A stretch of DNA of 38,394 nucleotides from an uncultured Alphaproteobacteria bacterium (GTDB lineage: Bacteria; Pseudomonadota; Alphaproteobacteria; Paracaedibacterales; CAITNM01). Location: NCBI GenBank assembly GCA_903874955.1, contig CAIQTY010000051.1:66686-105079 (forward strand), read 5' to 3'. The translations under genes and the position numbers were made by a program. This document shows, piece by piece, positions 22,971-32,040 of this stretch. The stretch's first letter is position 1. Every line of letters begins with the position of its first letter. Under the pieces are notes generated by a model. That model ran no database searches, had not been told where the DNA came from, and saw only the letters and a program-made list of their open reading frames with translations.

Positions 22971-24786
22971 GTTGCTCCTTTTTTGAATAAGAAAATCGCA
23001 AGACAACTCTAGCCCCCCCAAGGTGACTGCTGTCTCTGAATTCTATATTCCCATTGTGATCCATTGTGATTTTAGAAACAATCGCTAACCCTAACCCTGT
23101 ACCTTTTTCACGTGTTGTGTAGTAGGGCTCGGCAAGTCGTTCTCGATTTTCTTTCTCGAATCCAGGTCCATTATCTTCGATTATCATATAAAAATGTTTA
23201 GCTTCAGGCAATAAACTAAGTGAAATTAATGGTTTTAAAATTTTATTTTCTTGTAGTGAATTGACAGAATTTTGAAGAAGATTGGTCAATATTTGGCTTA
23301 TTTGTTGGCTGTCGCACTTCCAGAAAAATTCTTTGGGGCTCGTAAATTCAAAACTAATGCATGGATAAGCTAGGATTTGTAATTCTAGGGTCTGTTTGCA
23401 CAGCTCAACAAGATTTTCTTCTTGCATTTTTGCTTCAGGCATGCGCGCAAATGAGGAAAATTCATTTACCAAGTTACCGATATGATTAACCTGACGTATG
23501 ATTGTATCAATGCAGTTTTGAAATGTTTCAGGATCATTTTCGATTTGTTTTAAGTATTTACGTTTTAGACGCTCTGCTGAAAGTTGAATAGGCGTTAAAG
23601 GATTTTTAATTTCATGGGCAATTTTTCTTGCAACATCAGCCCAAGCTGCTTTTCTTTGATTGTAAGCAAGTTCTTCATTTTGTTTTTTTAACCGTTGGGT
23701 CATGTGGTTAAAAGCATCAGTCAGATTATCCATTTCATTATTGAGAGGTTTGTTGTTTATTCTTACATTCAGGTCCCCCTGACTGACACGATGAGCTGCT
23801 TCTATCAGTTTTGAAATAGGTGAAAACAAAGTGTTTGCAAGAGATAACCCCATCCAAGCCGATGCTAAAATCAATACTAATACCAAAATAGCGAAGAAAG
23901 CTAGAAAAGTTAGCTGAATGTCGCCTTGTTGAAGTTCTAACATTGAGTAGGCAGTCACTGCGCCCTTAGCTTTATCCATGGCTTTTGTAACCTCTTCGGA
24001 AACGGTTTTTCCAATAAATAAATATGTGTCACTAACCGGGTCAAGTTGAATTAGGGCACGGACCTTATCTTTATAAGTTAATAAAACGAAACCATCATCT
24101 TTTACTTTTTCAACATCCTGCAATGTAATACTTTCAAACGCTAAAGCAAAAGTGAAATAAGATCTGGCAATGATGTTTAACTGCCCATCAAAGACAAGGG
24201 CTTCACTAAGCCCACGCTGTTCAGTTAATTGAGTCAATAAATGATTAAACTCGTCTGTATTTTGCAAAAGCATCGTTGTCATCGGTCTTAATTGCATAAC
24301 CATGCCTAATCCATCGATGCGGATCGTTTTTTTATTTTCTTTAATATAGTTTTCTGCAATTTCTGTTGCTGCATTAATCGTGGTTTTAAAAGGCTCAGTG
24401 AATAGCGATTTAAGGGAAGAATTGAAAAAAAAAGTAGAAAATACTGAAATTCCAACAGCGGGTAATAAACCAGTAATTGATAAAACCATTACCAGGTGGA
24501 GATGAAGCTTGGTGCCGCGAATTCCCCGTTTGCGTTCCATCCACAAAATCATTACGCGTCTTATGATAAAGATTGACATCAATATCAATAGACCTAAGTT
24601 AACGTACAAATATGGCAACAAAGTCGTTGCTTTCAATGTACCCGACGCAAGGCGCATTACCCAAAGAGTCACCCCGCACGAACAAAGCGCAAGAAACATA
24701 ATTACATATTGTAATGTTCTAGCTACATTATCTCGACTTAAAACATCGACGATTCGCGCTGTAAGTGATGGTGCTTCTGCTGCCAT
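22960..24786 (-). CDS. ntrY: NtrY-type membrane sensor histidine kinase
   Basis: Inner-membrane kinase that phosphorylates NtrX. Three N-terminal membrane segments (about 26-46, 58-78 and 98-122) precede an extracytoplasmic region to ~290, then a fourth segment (293-316). A HAMP domain at about 317-370 leads straight into the HisKA domain with His391 in IAHEIKNPLTPIQLSAERL. HATPase motifs follow: NLLQNSVNSLQE, IIEDNGPGFE and TTREKGTGLGLAIV. Typical NtrY proteins are ~750 aa and carry a cytoplasmic PAS domain between HAMP and HisKA. At 608 aa this one lacks it. First gene of ntrY-ntrX-trkA. Confidence 0.94.
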   Translation of the reverse strand: MAAEAPSLTARIVDVLSRDNVARTLQYVIMFLALCSCGVTLWVMRLASGTLKATTLLPYLYVNLGLLILMSIFIIRRVMILWMERKRGIRGTKLHLHLVMVLSITGLLPAVGISVFSTFFFNSSLKSLFTEPFKTTINAATEIAENYIKENKKTIRIDGLGMVMQLRPMTTMLLQNTDEFNHLLTQLTEQRGLSEALVFDGQLNIIARSYFTFALAFESITLQDVEKVKDDGFVLLTYKDKVRALIQLDPVSDTYLFIGKTVSEEVTKAMDKAKGAVTAYSMLELQQGDIQLTFLAFFAILVLVLILASAWMGLSLANTLFSPISKLIEAAHRVSQGDLNVRINNKPLNNEMDNLTDAFNHMTQRLKKQNEELAYNQRKAAWADVARKIAHEIKNPLTPIQLSAERLKRKYLKQIENDPETFQNCIDTIIRQVNHIGNLVNEFSSFARMPEAKMQEENLVELCKQTLELQILAYPCISFEFTSPKEFFWKCDSQQISQILTNLLQNSVNSLQENKILKPLISLSLLPEAKHFYMIIEDNGPGFEKENRERLAEPYYTTREKGTGLGLAIVSKITMDHNGNIEFRDSSHLGGARVVLRFSYSKKEQHGV

Positions 24787-24907
24787 TTTATCTTTTTAAA
24801 AAATTCAAACTAAATTAATAACAAGCATCATACTATAGCAAAGATGATTGTTTACCAACAATTCTCGGTAGGCTAGTCTATGCGTAATATTTTTAATTCA
24901 ATCATAT

Positions 24908-26161
24908 ATGCAATCCTCATTTCTTGATATTCCAGTTGGTCATCCTTTCCCATTATACAACCTCCCATATGGAGTCTTTGAATATAATGGTAAAACATCG
25001 GTTGGGGTTGCGATTGGTGATTATGTTTTAGATCTTACCGCACTAGAAGCAAAAGGATTGATAAAAGTTAAAACCCTCAAGGGCAGGGAGATCTTTAGTG
25101 GGCAATCTTTAAATGCTTTTTTAAAGACTGGTAAGGCCTGTTGGAGCGAAGTAAGAGAATTTCTACGCCATTTTCTGGCTGCGGACACGTCTGATCTTCG
25201 GGATAATGCTCAATTACAAAAAGAATTACTGATCCCTCAATCATTTATAACTATGAAAATGCCCATAGAAGTTAGTGGCTATACAGATTTTTATTCATCA
25301 ATTGAACACGCAACAAATATAGGCAAAATGTTTCGTGATGCAAATAACCCGTTGTTGCCAAATTGGCGCCATCTTCCTGTGGGGTATGACGGTAGGGCAA
25401 GTGCGATTGTTGTGAGTGGCACAAAAATCAAGCGACCTCATGGTCAACTTAAAATCGGAGATAATGATCCAATTTATGCACCAACGCGACAATTTGATAC
25501 AGAAGTGGAACTTGGATTCATTATCGGTACAGGAAACGATTTAGGCTCCCCTATTTCTATTCATTCAGCTACAGATCATGTTTTTGGGGCAGTGATGCTG
25601 CTTGATTGGAGTGCACGCGATATTCAACGTTGGGAATATGTTCCCCTGGGACCATTCCTTGGCAAGAACTTTGGTACGACAATTTCTCCATGGATAGTTA
25701 CTATGGAAGCCCTTGCTCCTTTTTCTGTTCCAGGGCCAGTCCAAGATCCAAGGCCATTGCCTTATCTTTTAAAGGACGTTGAAAATTTTAATATCAATTT
25801 ACATCTGGAAATTAAAACGCCAAAAATGGACGCTTATCAGGAAATTGCACGCACTAATTATAAACATATGTATTGGGATATTGCTCAGCAAGTAGCGCAT
25901 CACACGGCTAACGGCTGTAATTTACAACCCGGTGATGTGCTAGGGACAGGCACCATTAGTGGTCCTACTCCTGATAGTTGCGGAAGCCTTATAGAGCTTA
26001 CCTGGGGTGGCGCTAATCCAATCAAATTAATCTCTGGCGAAGAACGGGTCTTTTTATCAGATCATGATTCTATGCGGGTTAAAGGTATCGCATCTATGGG
26101 GAATTTATCTATAGGTTTTGGTTATGCTGAAGCGACAGTTGCTTCCGCAGTATTAACCTGA
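24908..26161 (+). CDS. fahA: Fumarylacetoacetase
   Basis: Last enzyme of tyrosine and homogentisate breakdown, splitting fumarylacetoacetate into fumarate and acetoacetate. Family motifs are YGVFEYNGKTSVGVAIGDYV at the N-terminal SH3-like domain, YTDFYSSIEHATNIGKMFR, the metal-site segment FDTEVELGFIIG, and SARDIQRWEYVPLGPFLGKN. GDVLGTGTISGPTPDSCGS is near the end. 417 aa is full length. It is a single gene divergent from ntrY; no homogentisate dioxygenase or maleylacetoacetate isomerase is nearby. Acetoacetate could feed the PHB cycle suggested by phaZ (inference). Confidence 0.96.
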   Translation: MQSSFLDIPVGHPFPLYNLPYGVFEYNGKTSVGVAIGDYVLDLTALEAKGLIKVKTLKGREIFSGQSLNAFLKTGKACWSEVREFLRHFLAADTSDLRDNAQLQKELLIPQSFITMKMPIEVSGYTDFYSSIEHATNIGKMFRDANNPLLPNWRHLPVGYDGRASAIVVSGTKIKRPHGQLKIGDNDPIYAPTRQFDTEVELGFIIGTGNDLGSPISIHSATDHVFGAVMLLDWSARDIQRWEYVPLGPFLGKNFGTTISPWIVTMEALAPFSVPGPVQDPRPLPYLLKDVENFNINLHLEIKTPKMDAYQEIARTNYKHMYWDIAQQVAHHTANGCNLQPGDVLGTGTISGPTPDSCGSLIELTWGGANPIKLISGEERVFLSDHDSMRVKGIASMGNLSIGFGYAEATVASAVLT

Positions 26162-26617
26162 ATTTGGGATTGCCATTTCCGAACAGTGTTTTCATAACAT
26201 GATCATGCATTCACGTTTATAAGATCAATATATTTCAAGCTTTTTGAGATCATCTGACCCTGAACTGGGATTATTAACGCAAATAATATTTGAATTTCAC
26301 ATAGCAGGAATGCATAAAAAGAATATCTGTTGCTAGAAATTGGTATTTATGTGCAACACAAAACAATAAGATTTCACTTAATAAATTAAATATTATAAAA
26401 ATTTTAATTTAATTTTTCACTAAATCATTTTTTTTAATAATTTTATAATTCAAAATTCCTATCTTTTCATGAGAAATGTTGCAAAATAAAGGATTACGCA
26501 GGATTTTAAAAATTAGGAACAATTTTAAAAAATTTAGCGACAAAACTTTTTAAAAGGTGTATCGATATGTGCATAGTGTTGATAGTGCAGTTATCTGTAC
26601 AACCTTAAGGAGCTATT
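26162..26617. other. Intergenic region, 456 bp, AT-rich
   Basis: Between fahA and the sensor kinase. I see no ORF with coding character, no tRNA-like fold and no convincing terminator. 26380-26460 is extremely AT-rich. The kinase promoter should lie in the last ~100 bp but cannot be assigned. TAAGGAG just before the next ATG is a good ribosome-binding site. Confidence 0.6.
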
Positions 26618-27865
26618 ATGGCGCAGCACAAACCTGTAAAGGCGGCCAAACGTCTCGTTGCAAAACAAAACAATGAACAGCATGGTTTGTTAGCTTTCAT
26701 GCAACCAATGATTGCGGCTTTGTCTGATCGAGTTTGCGGGGAAGATCCCTATCTTGATTACTATGCCGTTTCTCATGAATATCTTCAGTCTTTAATCAAT
26801 CAAGTTCCCTATGCAGTGCTTTGCCTCGACAAAGATTTGAAGGTCACGGGGGTTAGTAAATCAGCTCTGGCATGGTTAAAAAGTCATCATTACAAAGGAA
26901 AAAGAGCATTTTCTCCTGAAACTATTTTAGGTAAAAGCTTTGATGATATATTTAATCCCCCCCCTGCAGCGCTTATGTCCGGAATAAAAAATGCGCTAAA
27001 AGGAAAAGTGTGGCGAACAGAATCAATCAAGCACAATACAAAAAAACAAGATTCTGACTATTGGCTTCGTTGTGAAGTTTTTCCATGGTTTGACCAAAAT
27101 CATGAAGTAACTGATGTAATCCTTTTTCTTGAGGATATTACCCAACAAGAGGAGCTAGTGCTATGCAATAAAAAGCTTCAACAAAGCAATGAGTTATTAG
27201 AGAGTTTTAATTTAATTTTTTCTCACGACCTAATTCAGCCCTTGCGCCAAGTTTCTAATTTTCTAGAGATTATTCAAGAGCATTACGAAGATGATAACTT
27301 AAAAAATACTTCCATTAATGATGTGTTTGAAGCGTTGAAGAAGAGTTTTAATCATATACAAAATTTAAGTGAAGGAATTGTTTTATATTGCAAAAATGGC
27401 GATCTGACCGCGGAATCCGAGCAAATCTGCCTTCGTTCATTAATTGAAGAACTTTACGAGAGCAGTTTACAGTCGTCTAACTATAAATTTAATTTTAATA
27501 TTCCTCAGAATTTGAATGTGCATGCTAATCGCACATGCATTATGCAGCTTTTCCAGAACCTAATCGCGAATGCAATTAAGCATAGTCCCGATGAAAATCG
27601 GATTATTACCTTATCTGCGTGTAAAGAAAATGAAAATTTTTACAGGTTTCATTTACACAATCATGGTATTTGCCCGTCTTATATCAGAAAGCGTAATGTG
27701 TTTTTACCCTTTGAATCATCTGCATCGGATGGAGCAGGTCTTGGTTTGATGATTTGTAAAAGGATTGTTTCTGCCTATAAAGGCCAAATTAAATTGCACT
27801 CAGGAAAACACAAAGGAACGCTTGTATCATTTACGTTGCCAGCATGTAGTTCAGCGATTAGTTGA
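26618..27865 (+). CDS. Soluble PAS-domain sensor histidine kinase
   Basis: No membrane segment is visible, so it is a cytoplasmic kinase. A PAS domain spans about 52-175 (LINQVPYAVLCLDKDLKVTG at its start, VILFLEDITQQEE at its end). The dimerisation/phospho-acceptor helix has His203 in FSHDLIQPLRQVSNFL, the phytochrome-like type of HisKA. The ATPase domain shows an N box LFQNLIANAIKHS (Asn314, Asn318), a variant G1 box HNHGICPSYI in which Asn348 stands where Asp is usual, and DGAGLGLMICKRIV. 415 aa. SD AAGGAG. It is followed 48 bp later by an XRE-receiver protein that is its likely partner. The stimulus is unknown. Confidence 0.9.
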   Translation: MAQHKPVKAAKRLVAKQNNEQHGLLAFMQPMIAALSDRVCGEDPYLDYYAVSHEYLQSLINQVPYAVLCLDKDLKVTGVSKSALAWLKSHHYKGKRAFSPETILGKSFDDIFNPPPAALMSGIKNALKGKVWRTESIKHNTKKQDSDYWLRCEVFPWFDQNHEVTDVILFLEDITQQEELVLCNKKLQQSNELLESFNLIFSHDLIQPLRQVSNFLEIIQEHYEDDNLKNTSINDVFEALKKSFNHIQNLSEGIVLYCKNGDLTAESEQICLRSLIEELYESSLQSSNYKFNFNIPQNLNVHANRTCIMQLFQNLIANAIKHSPDENRIITLSACKENENFYRFHLHNHGICPSYIRKRNVFLPFESSASDGAGLGLMICKRIVSAYKGQIKLHSGKHKGTLVSFTLPACSSAIS

Positions 27866-27913
27866 ATGGCGGATCAATTGATTCAGTTAATGTAATAGAA
27901 GGAGATAGCAAGG

Positions 27914-28621
27914 ATGTCGGTTGATTATAAAGACGAAATACTCGGTAAAAAAGTTAGTTTCTTTAGAAGGAAAATGAATTGGCCATTAAAAACGCTTGCC
28001 GCCAATTTGGAGGTTTCTATTCAACAGCTTCAACGCTATGAAAAAGGTATTAATAAAATCTCTGCCACTATGGTGTATCAACTTTCTAAAATTTTTAAGG
28101 TTGATTTACAATGCTTTTTTGAAGATTTTGAGGAACACACAGAACAAGTTGAAGAAGTTTACAATATTTTACTTGTGGAAGATAACACCAGCGATGAGTT
28201 TTTGCTCAGAAAAGCCCTAAGCGATTTTCCGAAAAAATTACATATTTTTACAATTAACGATGGTCAAGCAGCGTTGAATTTTTTTAATGATATTGGTCAA
28301 GATACTGTACAAACGTTACCTGTACCTGATTTGATCTTCTTGGATTTGCACCTTCCCACCGTGCGCGGTTTAGATGTTCTTAAAGATATCAAACGCAGAA
28401 CTCACCTAAGGGAAATCCCTGTTATTGTGCTCAGTAGTAGCTTGAACACAGATGATCGAGCTGCAGCTTACAATTTGCAAGCAAGTGGCTTTATCAGAAA
28501 ATCGTTTACCTACAAAGAATTTAAAGACCAATTATATAAAGCCATGGCTTATTGGACGGACGCGGTTGATTTACCGCGTTTTGTAGAGCATCATGCACAC
28601 AACAGTGTGGGGCACCCATAA
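27914..28621 (+). CDS. Cro/CI-type HTH fused to a response-regulator receiver
   Basis: N-terminal residues 8-70 form an XRE helix-turn-helix (LKTLAANLEVSIQQLQRYEK, then LSKIFKVDLQCFFE). Residues 84-212 form a receiver domain of the Rcp1/CheY-like kind: acidic pair in LLVEDN (Glu89, Asp90), phospho-acceptor Asp144 (IFLDLHLP), Ser174/175 and Lys196 (FIRKSF). This inverts the usual order, in which the receiver is N-terminal and the output domain is C-terminal and rarely of Cro/CI type. Phosphorylation by the adjacent PAS kinase could control operator binding or dimerisation (inference). 235 aa with SD AAGGAG. It converges on the next gene with only 7 bp between stops. Confidence 0.88.
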   Translation: MSVDYKDEILGKKVSFFRRKMNWPLKTLAANLEVSIQQLQRYEKGINKISATMVYQLSKIFKVDLQCFFEDFEEHTEQVEEVYNILLVEDNTSDEFLLRKALSDFPKKLHIFTINDGQAALNFFNDIGQDTVQTLPVPDLIFLDLHLPTVRGLDVLKDIKRRTHLREIPVIVLSSSLNTDDRAAAYNLQASGFIRKSFTYKEFKDQLYKAMAYWTDAVDLPRFVEHHAHNSVGHP

Positions 28622-28628
28622 TTCTAAG

Positions 28629-29420
28629 CTATTGAATGATCGAGTTTAGCAGTGCGGCATAGCGCAGGCATATACGATTTCTGACTCCTTGAAAACAACC
28701 GCCATTGGTTATGTAGTTTTCGCAAAACCCATCAAATAAGTTTTGAAGGTCAGTGATATTTTCCACATGCTCATTTCCTAATCGATCGAGGATACTGATA
28801 ACCCTTGAGTACATTCCAAGTGTGATTTTATCAGATGATGCTGTGGTTAACGCGCGATTGATAAAATCTTTAAATTGAGTTATTGAAATTTTCTTTTTTT
28901 CATAAAAATTATAAAAATTAGAATTCTTAAGCAGATAATTTTTCATTTGTTCGATCGTAAGCGATGGGTTGCCCAGACCGAGTTCATTACCGATAGCATC
29001 TAGTGTCATGATATTTTTAGCGACCGGGGCGTCGAGTGCATGAACATTGGATTCTTGAGCATTTTTAGTGAATTCGGTTGTAATTGATGTAAGTACTGAG
29101 CGGTATTTAGCGATATCTTTATGGTTTAAACTTTGCCTGCAAATGGTTGATTGATGCAAAGGGATAAAAAAGCCATTATTTCGAGCTACATTTAAGGAAT
29201 GAATTAATGAACCCATTGTGTCTTCCTCTGATTTCTTCTGTGCTTCTTCTATTCCTAGAATTTGTGCATAGTCTTCATCAGATTGGATATGGCTAAAGCT
29301 TTTGAACCTATTTGCTTTATCTGCTTCATCACTAGGAATGTTCGATGAACTAGACCCTACTATAAGGCTTAAGCTACTGTTTATTGCCAGCAATAAAATA
29401 TTCATAAACAATTTTCTCAT
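28629..29420 (-). CDS. Exported protein of unknown function
   Basis: No family recognised. It starts with a signal peptide (MRKLFMNILLLAINSSLSLI); an alternative ATG is five codons in. The mature ~240 residues are mostly helical and polar: a Ser/Asp/Glu-rich stretch with repeated SDE, then helices, and a C-terminal part with three Cys (GFCENY, GGCFQG, NRICLRYA). No catalytic motif is apparent. It lies 53 bp downstream of the exported trypsin/PDZ protease on the same strand and may be cotranscribed with it, for example as a substrate, partner or fellow secreted factor (inference). Confidence 0.7.
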   Translation of the reverse strand: MRKLFMNILLLAINSSLSLIVGSSSSNIPSDEADKANRFKSFSHIQSDEDYAQILGIEEAQKKSEEDTMGSLIHSLNVARNNGFFIPLHQSTICRQSLNHKDIAKYRSVLTSITTEFTKNAQESNVHALDAPVAKNIMTLDAIGNELGLGNPSLTIEQMKNYLLKNSNFYNFYEKKKISITQFKDFINRALTTASSDKITLGMYSRVISILDRLGNEHVENITDLQNLFDGFCENYITNGGCFQGVRNRICLRYAALLNSIIQ

Positions 29421-29473
29421 AAGGATTCCCCATGGTAAAAAAGTGTTAAGTGAATAGCGTTTTTAAATCAAGT

Positions 29474-31039
29474 TTATTTTTTGCCGCCGAGACTTGTGTC
29501 ATTCCAAACATAAGTTTTTGGATCCCAGTCGAAGCGTTTCGGCGTATCGAACGCTTTCTCGTATCGAACCATAATTTCCCTTGGATTGTGGTCAACTTGT
29601 TTGAATAAATTTAGAAAATCGTCCCTACCGAAGAAATCTATGTACCTTAAAGTAAATACTGATTTTTTCTCAATTTCTGGAATCATGGCTTCAAGATCTT
29701 TAAGACTTTGAACAGGTTTTCCATCAATTTCGACAAGCTTGTAAATGCTAGATCCCCATCCCCATCCCCATCCAGAACCTAGGTTAGTACCATCACTGCG
29801 TAATGGGGATGTTGCAGAAATACCAGAAAAATACACACCGCTTTCACGAATGCCAAGACTAACAGTTAGTTGATCGTGATGTTCAAACCAAACAGTGCCT
29901 AAGAAGCTAATCATTTTGTCTTCACTGCCATGTATAAGTAGAGAAGGTGTTACAGATATTTCTTTTTCTATTTCATTGCGGAGAACCTTGAAGTTTAATG
30001 CTTCGGTGCTTACATCAATGACGCGACTGAGGTCAATGAGGTTCGGTCCAATAGGTTGCTTATTGACTTCGAGTAAAATATCGCCTGGTTCAAAGAGTGT
30101 TGCTCCATCAAAACCACTGATAACGTGTTTTACCCGTAAGATTTTTCCTTTTGCTTCAGGAAAATCGTGTCGATATTTTTTCGAAAATTGTTCTGTTACA
30201 AAGCCTGCTGCCATTAATTGGTCAATTGAGGAAAATTCTAATCTTGTTCCGATACCCCTAGCAGGTGGATTTTTGCCTTTTTGCAAGTACGATAAAGCAT
30301 CTTTGATGTATAAAATGGGAAGGCCGGTCCCAGAAACAAATTTTCCACCGTATACAATACCAACAACTTTTCCTTTGCTATCAAAAATTGGGCTACCGCT
30401 TGCTCCGCCAACGGTTAGTCCGGCGTAGTGGAATGACTGATCATTAAAAGCTGTTAGAGTATCAAATGTATTAAAAATAGTGCCTTCTTGGGTTGAAAAT
30501 TCATCACCAGCTGCATTCCCCATAACATTAACACTGTCGTTTAATTTTAATTTTTTGTCTGAAAGATCAAGCGCTTGACAGTCTTCAGGTATATCTTTTG
30601 GGTCAACTTTTATAAACGCAAAATCTAAAAATGGGTGAACCCACCTTCTGTATCCTACAGCTTTTGAACCATTGCTAAATTTTAATTCATAACTGCAAAC
30701 GCTAAAGCTTCCTGCTACGTGCCGGTTGGTTACAATAATTCCCAGTTTTTTATCAACTATAAAGCCCGTTCCTGACCAGCTTTGATCGTTAGTTTGAGTA
30801 GCATTTACGTGCGCTTTTGTTTTTATAATAACAACACCTTCACGGATCTTATTAAGTAGCTGGCGCCGTTTATTTTTCTTCGATTTGGTAACAGGTTTGT
30901 CACTAGCTGAATCATGTTGCATTGATTCGTTTTGCATTGATTCGTTAGGGTTTTTTTGAAGGGGTTGTTTTTGTTCAGAGCAAAATACTTGGTTTGAAAT
31001 TAATAAGAAATACAAAACATTAAGAATGAAAATGCGCAT
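29474..31039 (-). CDS. Exported trypsin-like serine protease with PDZ domains
   Basis: HtrA/Deg-like architecture. Signal peptide MRIFILNVLYFLLISNQVFC; the Cys20 could alternatively be a lipobox. A basic, Ser/Asn linker with a duplicated NESMQ follows, then the chymotrypsin-fold domain (~64-260). The triad is visible: His107 (IIVTNRHVAG), Asp139 (PFLDFAFIKV) and Ser214 (GGASGSPIFD). Two PDZ-like regions follow: around 290-365 (FEPGDILLEVNKQPI) and around 400-475 (YKLVEIDGKPVQSL). A WGWGWG insert encoded by a hexanucleotide repeat lies in the second. The layout is reminiscent of Deg7/Nma111-type rather than DegP, but I cannot assign it. Periplasmic quality control or a secreted role are both possible. 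Confidence 0.85.
   Translation of the reverse strand: MRIFILNVLYFLLISNQVFCSEQKQPLQKNPNESMQNESMQHDSASDKPVTKSKKNKRRQLLNKIREGVVIIKTKAHVNATQTNDQSWSGTGFIVDKKLGIIVTNRHVAGSFSVCSYELKFSNGSKAVGYRRWVHPFLDFAFIKVDPKDIPEDCQALDLSDKKLKLNDSVNVMGNAAGDEFSTQEGTIFNTFDTLTAFNDQSFHYAGLTVGGASGSPIFDSKGKVVGIVYGGKFVSGTGLPILYIKDALSYLQKGKNPPARGIGTRLEFSSIDQLMAAGFVTEQFSKKYRHDFPEAKGKILRVKHVISGFDGATLFEPGDILLEVNKQPIGPNLIDLSRVIDVSTEALNFKVLRNEIEKEISVTPSLLIHGSEDKMISFLGTVWFEHHDQLTVSLGIRESGVYFSGISATSPLRSDGTNLGSGWGWGWGSSIYKLVEIDGKPVQSLKDLEAMIPEIEKKSVFTLRYIDFFGRDDFLNLFKQVDHNPREIMVRYEKAFDTPKRFDWDPKTYVWNDTSLGGKK
29754..29771. repeat. Hexanucleotide repeat, three units, in the protease gene
   Basis: CCCCAT occurs three times in tandem, encoding Trp-Gly three times. 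The six-base unit keeps the frame, so copy-number change would alter the insert length without disrupting the protein. Confidence 0.85.
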
Positions 31040-31101
31040 AATAATACCTTATTTAAGCGTTTACATTACTTTAAATTTTATTGGTTAATATTTCGTTAAT
31101 T

Positions 31102-31938
31102 TTACTGTAAAAATCTCGGGTTTTCTTTTGCAACTGCATCGAATGCCTTAAGTTCGGTTAGGACCTTTTGCATGTCCTCTAGGCGAATCATGTTGGGACC
31201 ATCGCTTGGCGCGTTGTCAGGATCTTGATGGGTTTCTATAAATACACCTGCAACGCCTACAGCAACTGCGGCACGTGCTAAAATTGGTGCAAATTCCCGC
31301 TTGCCACCCGTAGAAGCTCCTTGACCGCCAGGTTGTTGTACAGAATGGGTAGCATCAAAAATCACCGGATAGCCTGTTTGGGCCATGATGCTTAAACTTC
31401 GCATATCGCTGACTAGTGTATTGTAGCCAAAGCTGGCGCCGCGCTCGCAAAGCATCACGTTTGTATTTCCAAATGATTCCATTTTTTTAACAACATTGTC
31501 CATATCCCACGGTGCTAAAAATTGACCTTTTTTAATATTGATAACTTTTCCAGTTTTAGCAGCAGATTCTAGTAAGTCTGTTTGACGGCAAAGAAACGCT
31601 GGGATTTGTAACACATCAACAACATTTGCAACCAGTGTACACTGTTCAGGGGAATGAACATCGGTTGTAATAGGCAAATTAAAAGTGCTGCTAAGTTCTT
31701 CAAAAATTTTAAGGCTAGCATCAAGACCAAGCCCCCTGGGTCCCTTTATACTAGTACGGTTTGCCTTGTCAAAAGACGTTTTATAAATAAGAGGGATATT
31801 TAGAGCATCGCACAAATTCTTCAATTTTTCTGCTATCATCATCGCATGATCGCGACTTTCTAAAACGCATGGACCTGCAATAAGCACAAAAGGATTTGAG
31901 TTTGAAATTGCAATAGAGTTAATAGAAATTATTTTCAT
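31102..31938 (-). CDS. kdsA: 3-deoxy-8-phosphooctulonate (KDO-8-P) synthase
   Basis: Condenses phosphoenolpyruvate with arabinose-5-phosphate in synthesis of KDO for lipopolysaccharide. Motifs: [52 protein letters not shown] and [12 protein letters not shown]. Cys24 in GPC, together with His198, Glu235 and Asp246 (DGPNM), are the metal ligands of the metal-dependent class; E. coli-type enzymes have Asn at the Cys position. 278 aa is normal. It is divergent from mlaE, so two envelope loci face away from a short shared promoter region. It implies an LPS-bearing outer membrane. Confidence 0.97.
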   Translation of the reverse strand: MKIISINSIAISNSNPFVLIAGPCVLESRDHAMMIAEKLKNLCDALNIPLIYKTSFDKANRTSIKGPRGLGLDASLKIFEELSSTFNLPITTDVHSPEQCTLVANVVDVLQIPAFLCRQTDLLESAAKTGKVINIKKGQFLAPWDMDNVVKKMESFGNTNVMLCERGASFGYNTLVSDMRSLSIMAQTGYPVIFDATHSVQQPGGQGASTGGKREFAPILARAAVAVGVAGVFIETHQDPDNAPSDGPNMIRLEDMQKVLTELKAFDAVAKENPRFLQ

Positions 31939-32040
31939 AAAAAGCCTGAATCATACAAAAGTTTTTCATACTTTAGCGAAGACCCTTGGGTTTTGGTACC
32001 CTATTCGGTTATACTTTGACAAATTATGTATGAGATTATC

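Noticed and set aside
24509..24799. 96-codon plus-strand frame opposite the ntrY start
   Set aside because: Antisense to the membrane segments of NtrY, which are well supported.
29895..30428. 177-codon open frame on the plus strand
   Set aside because: It lies fully antisense to the trypsin/PDZ protease, whose catalytic triad and PDZ motifs are clear; its own translation has no recognisable features and no good ribosome-binding site.
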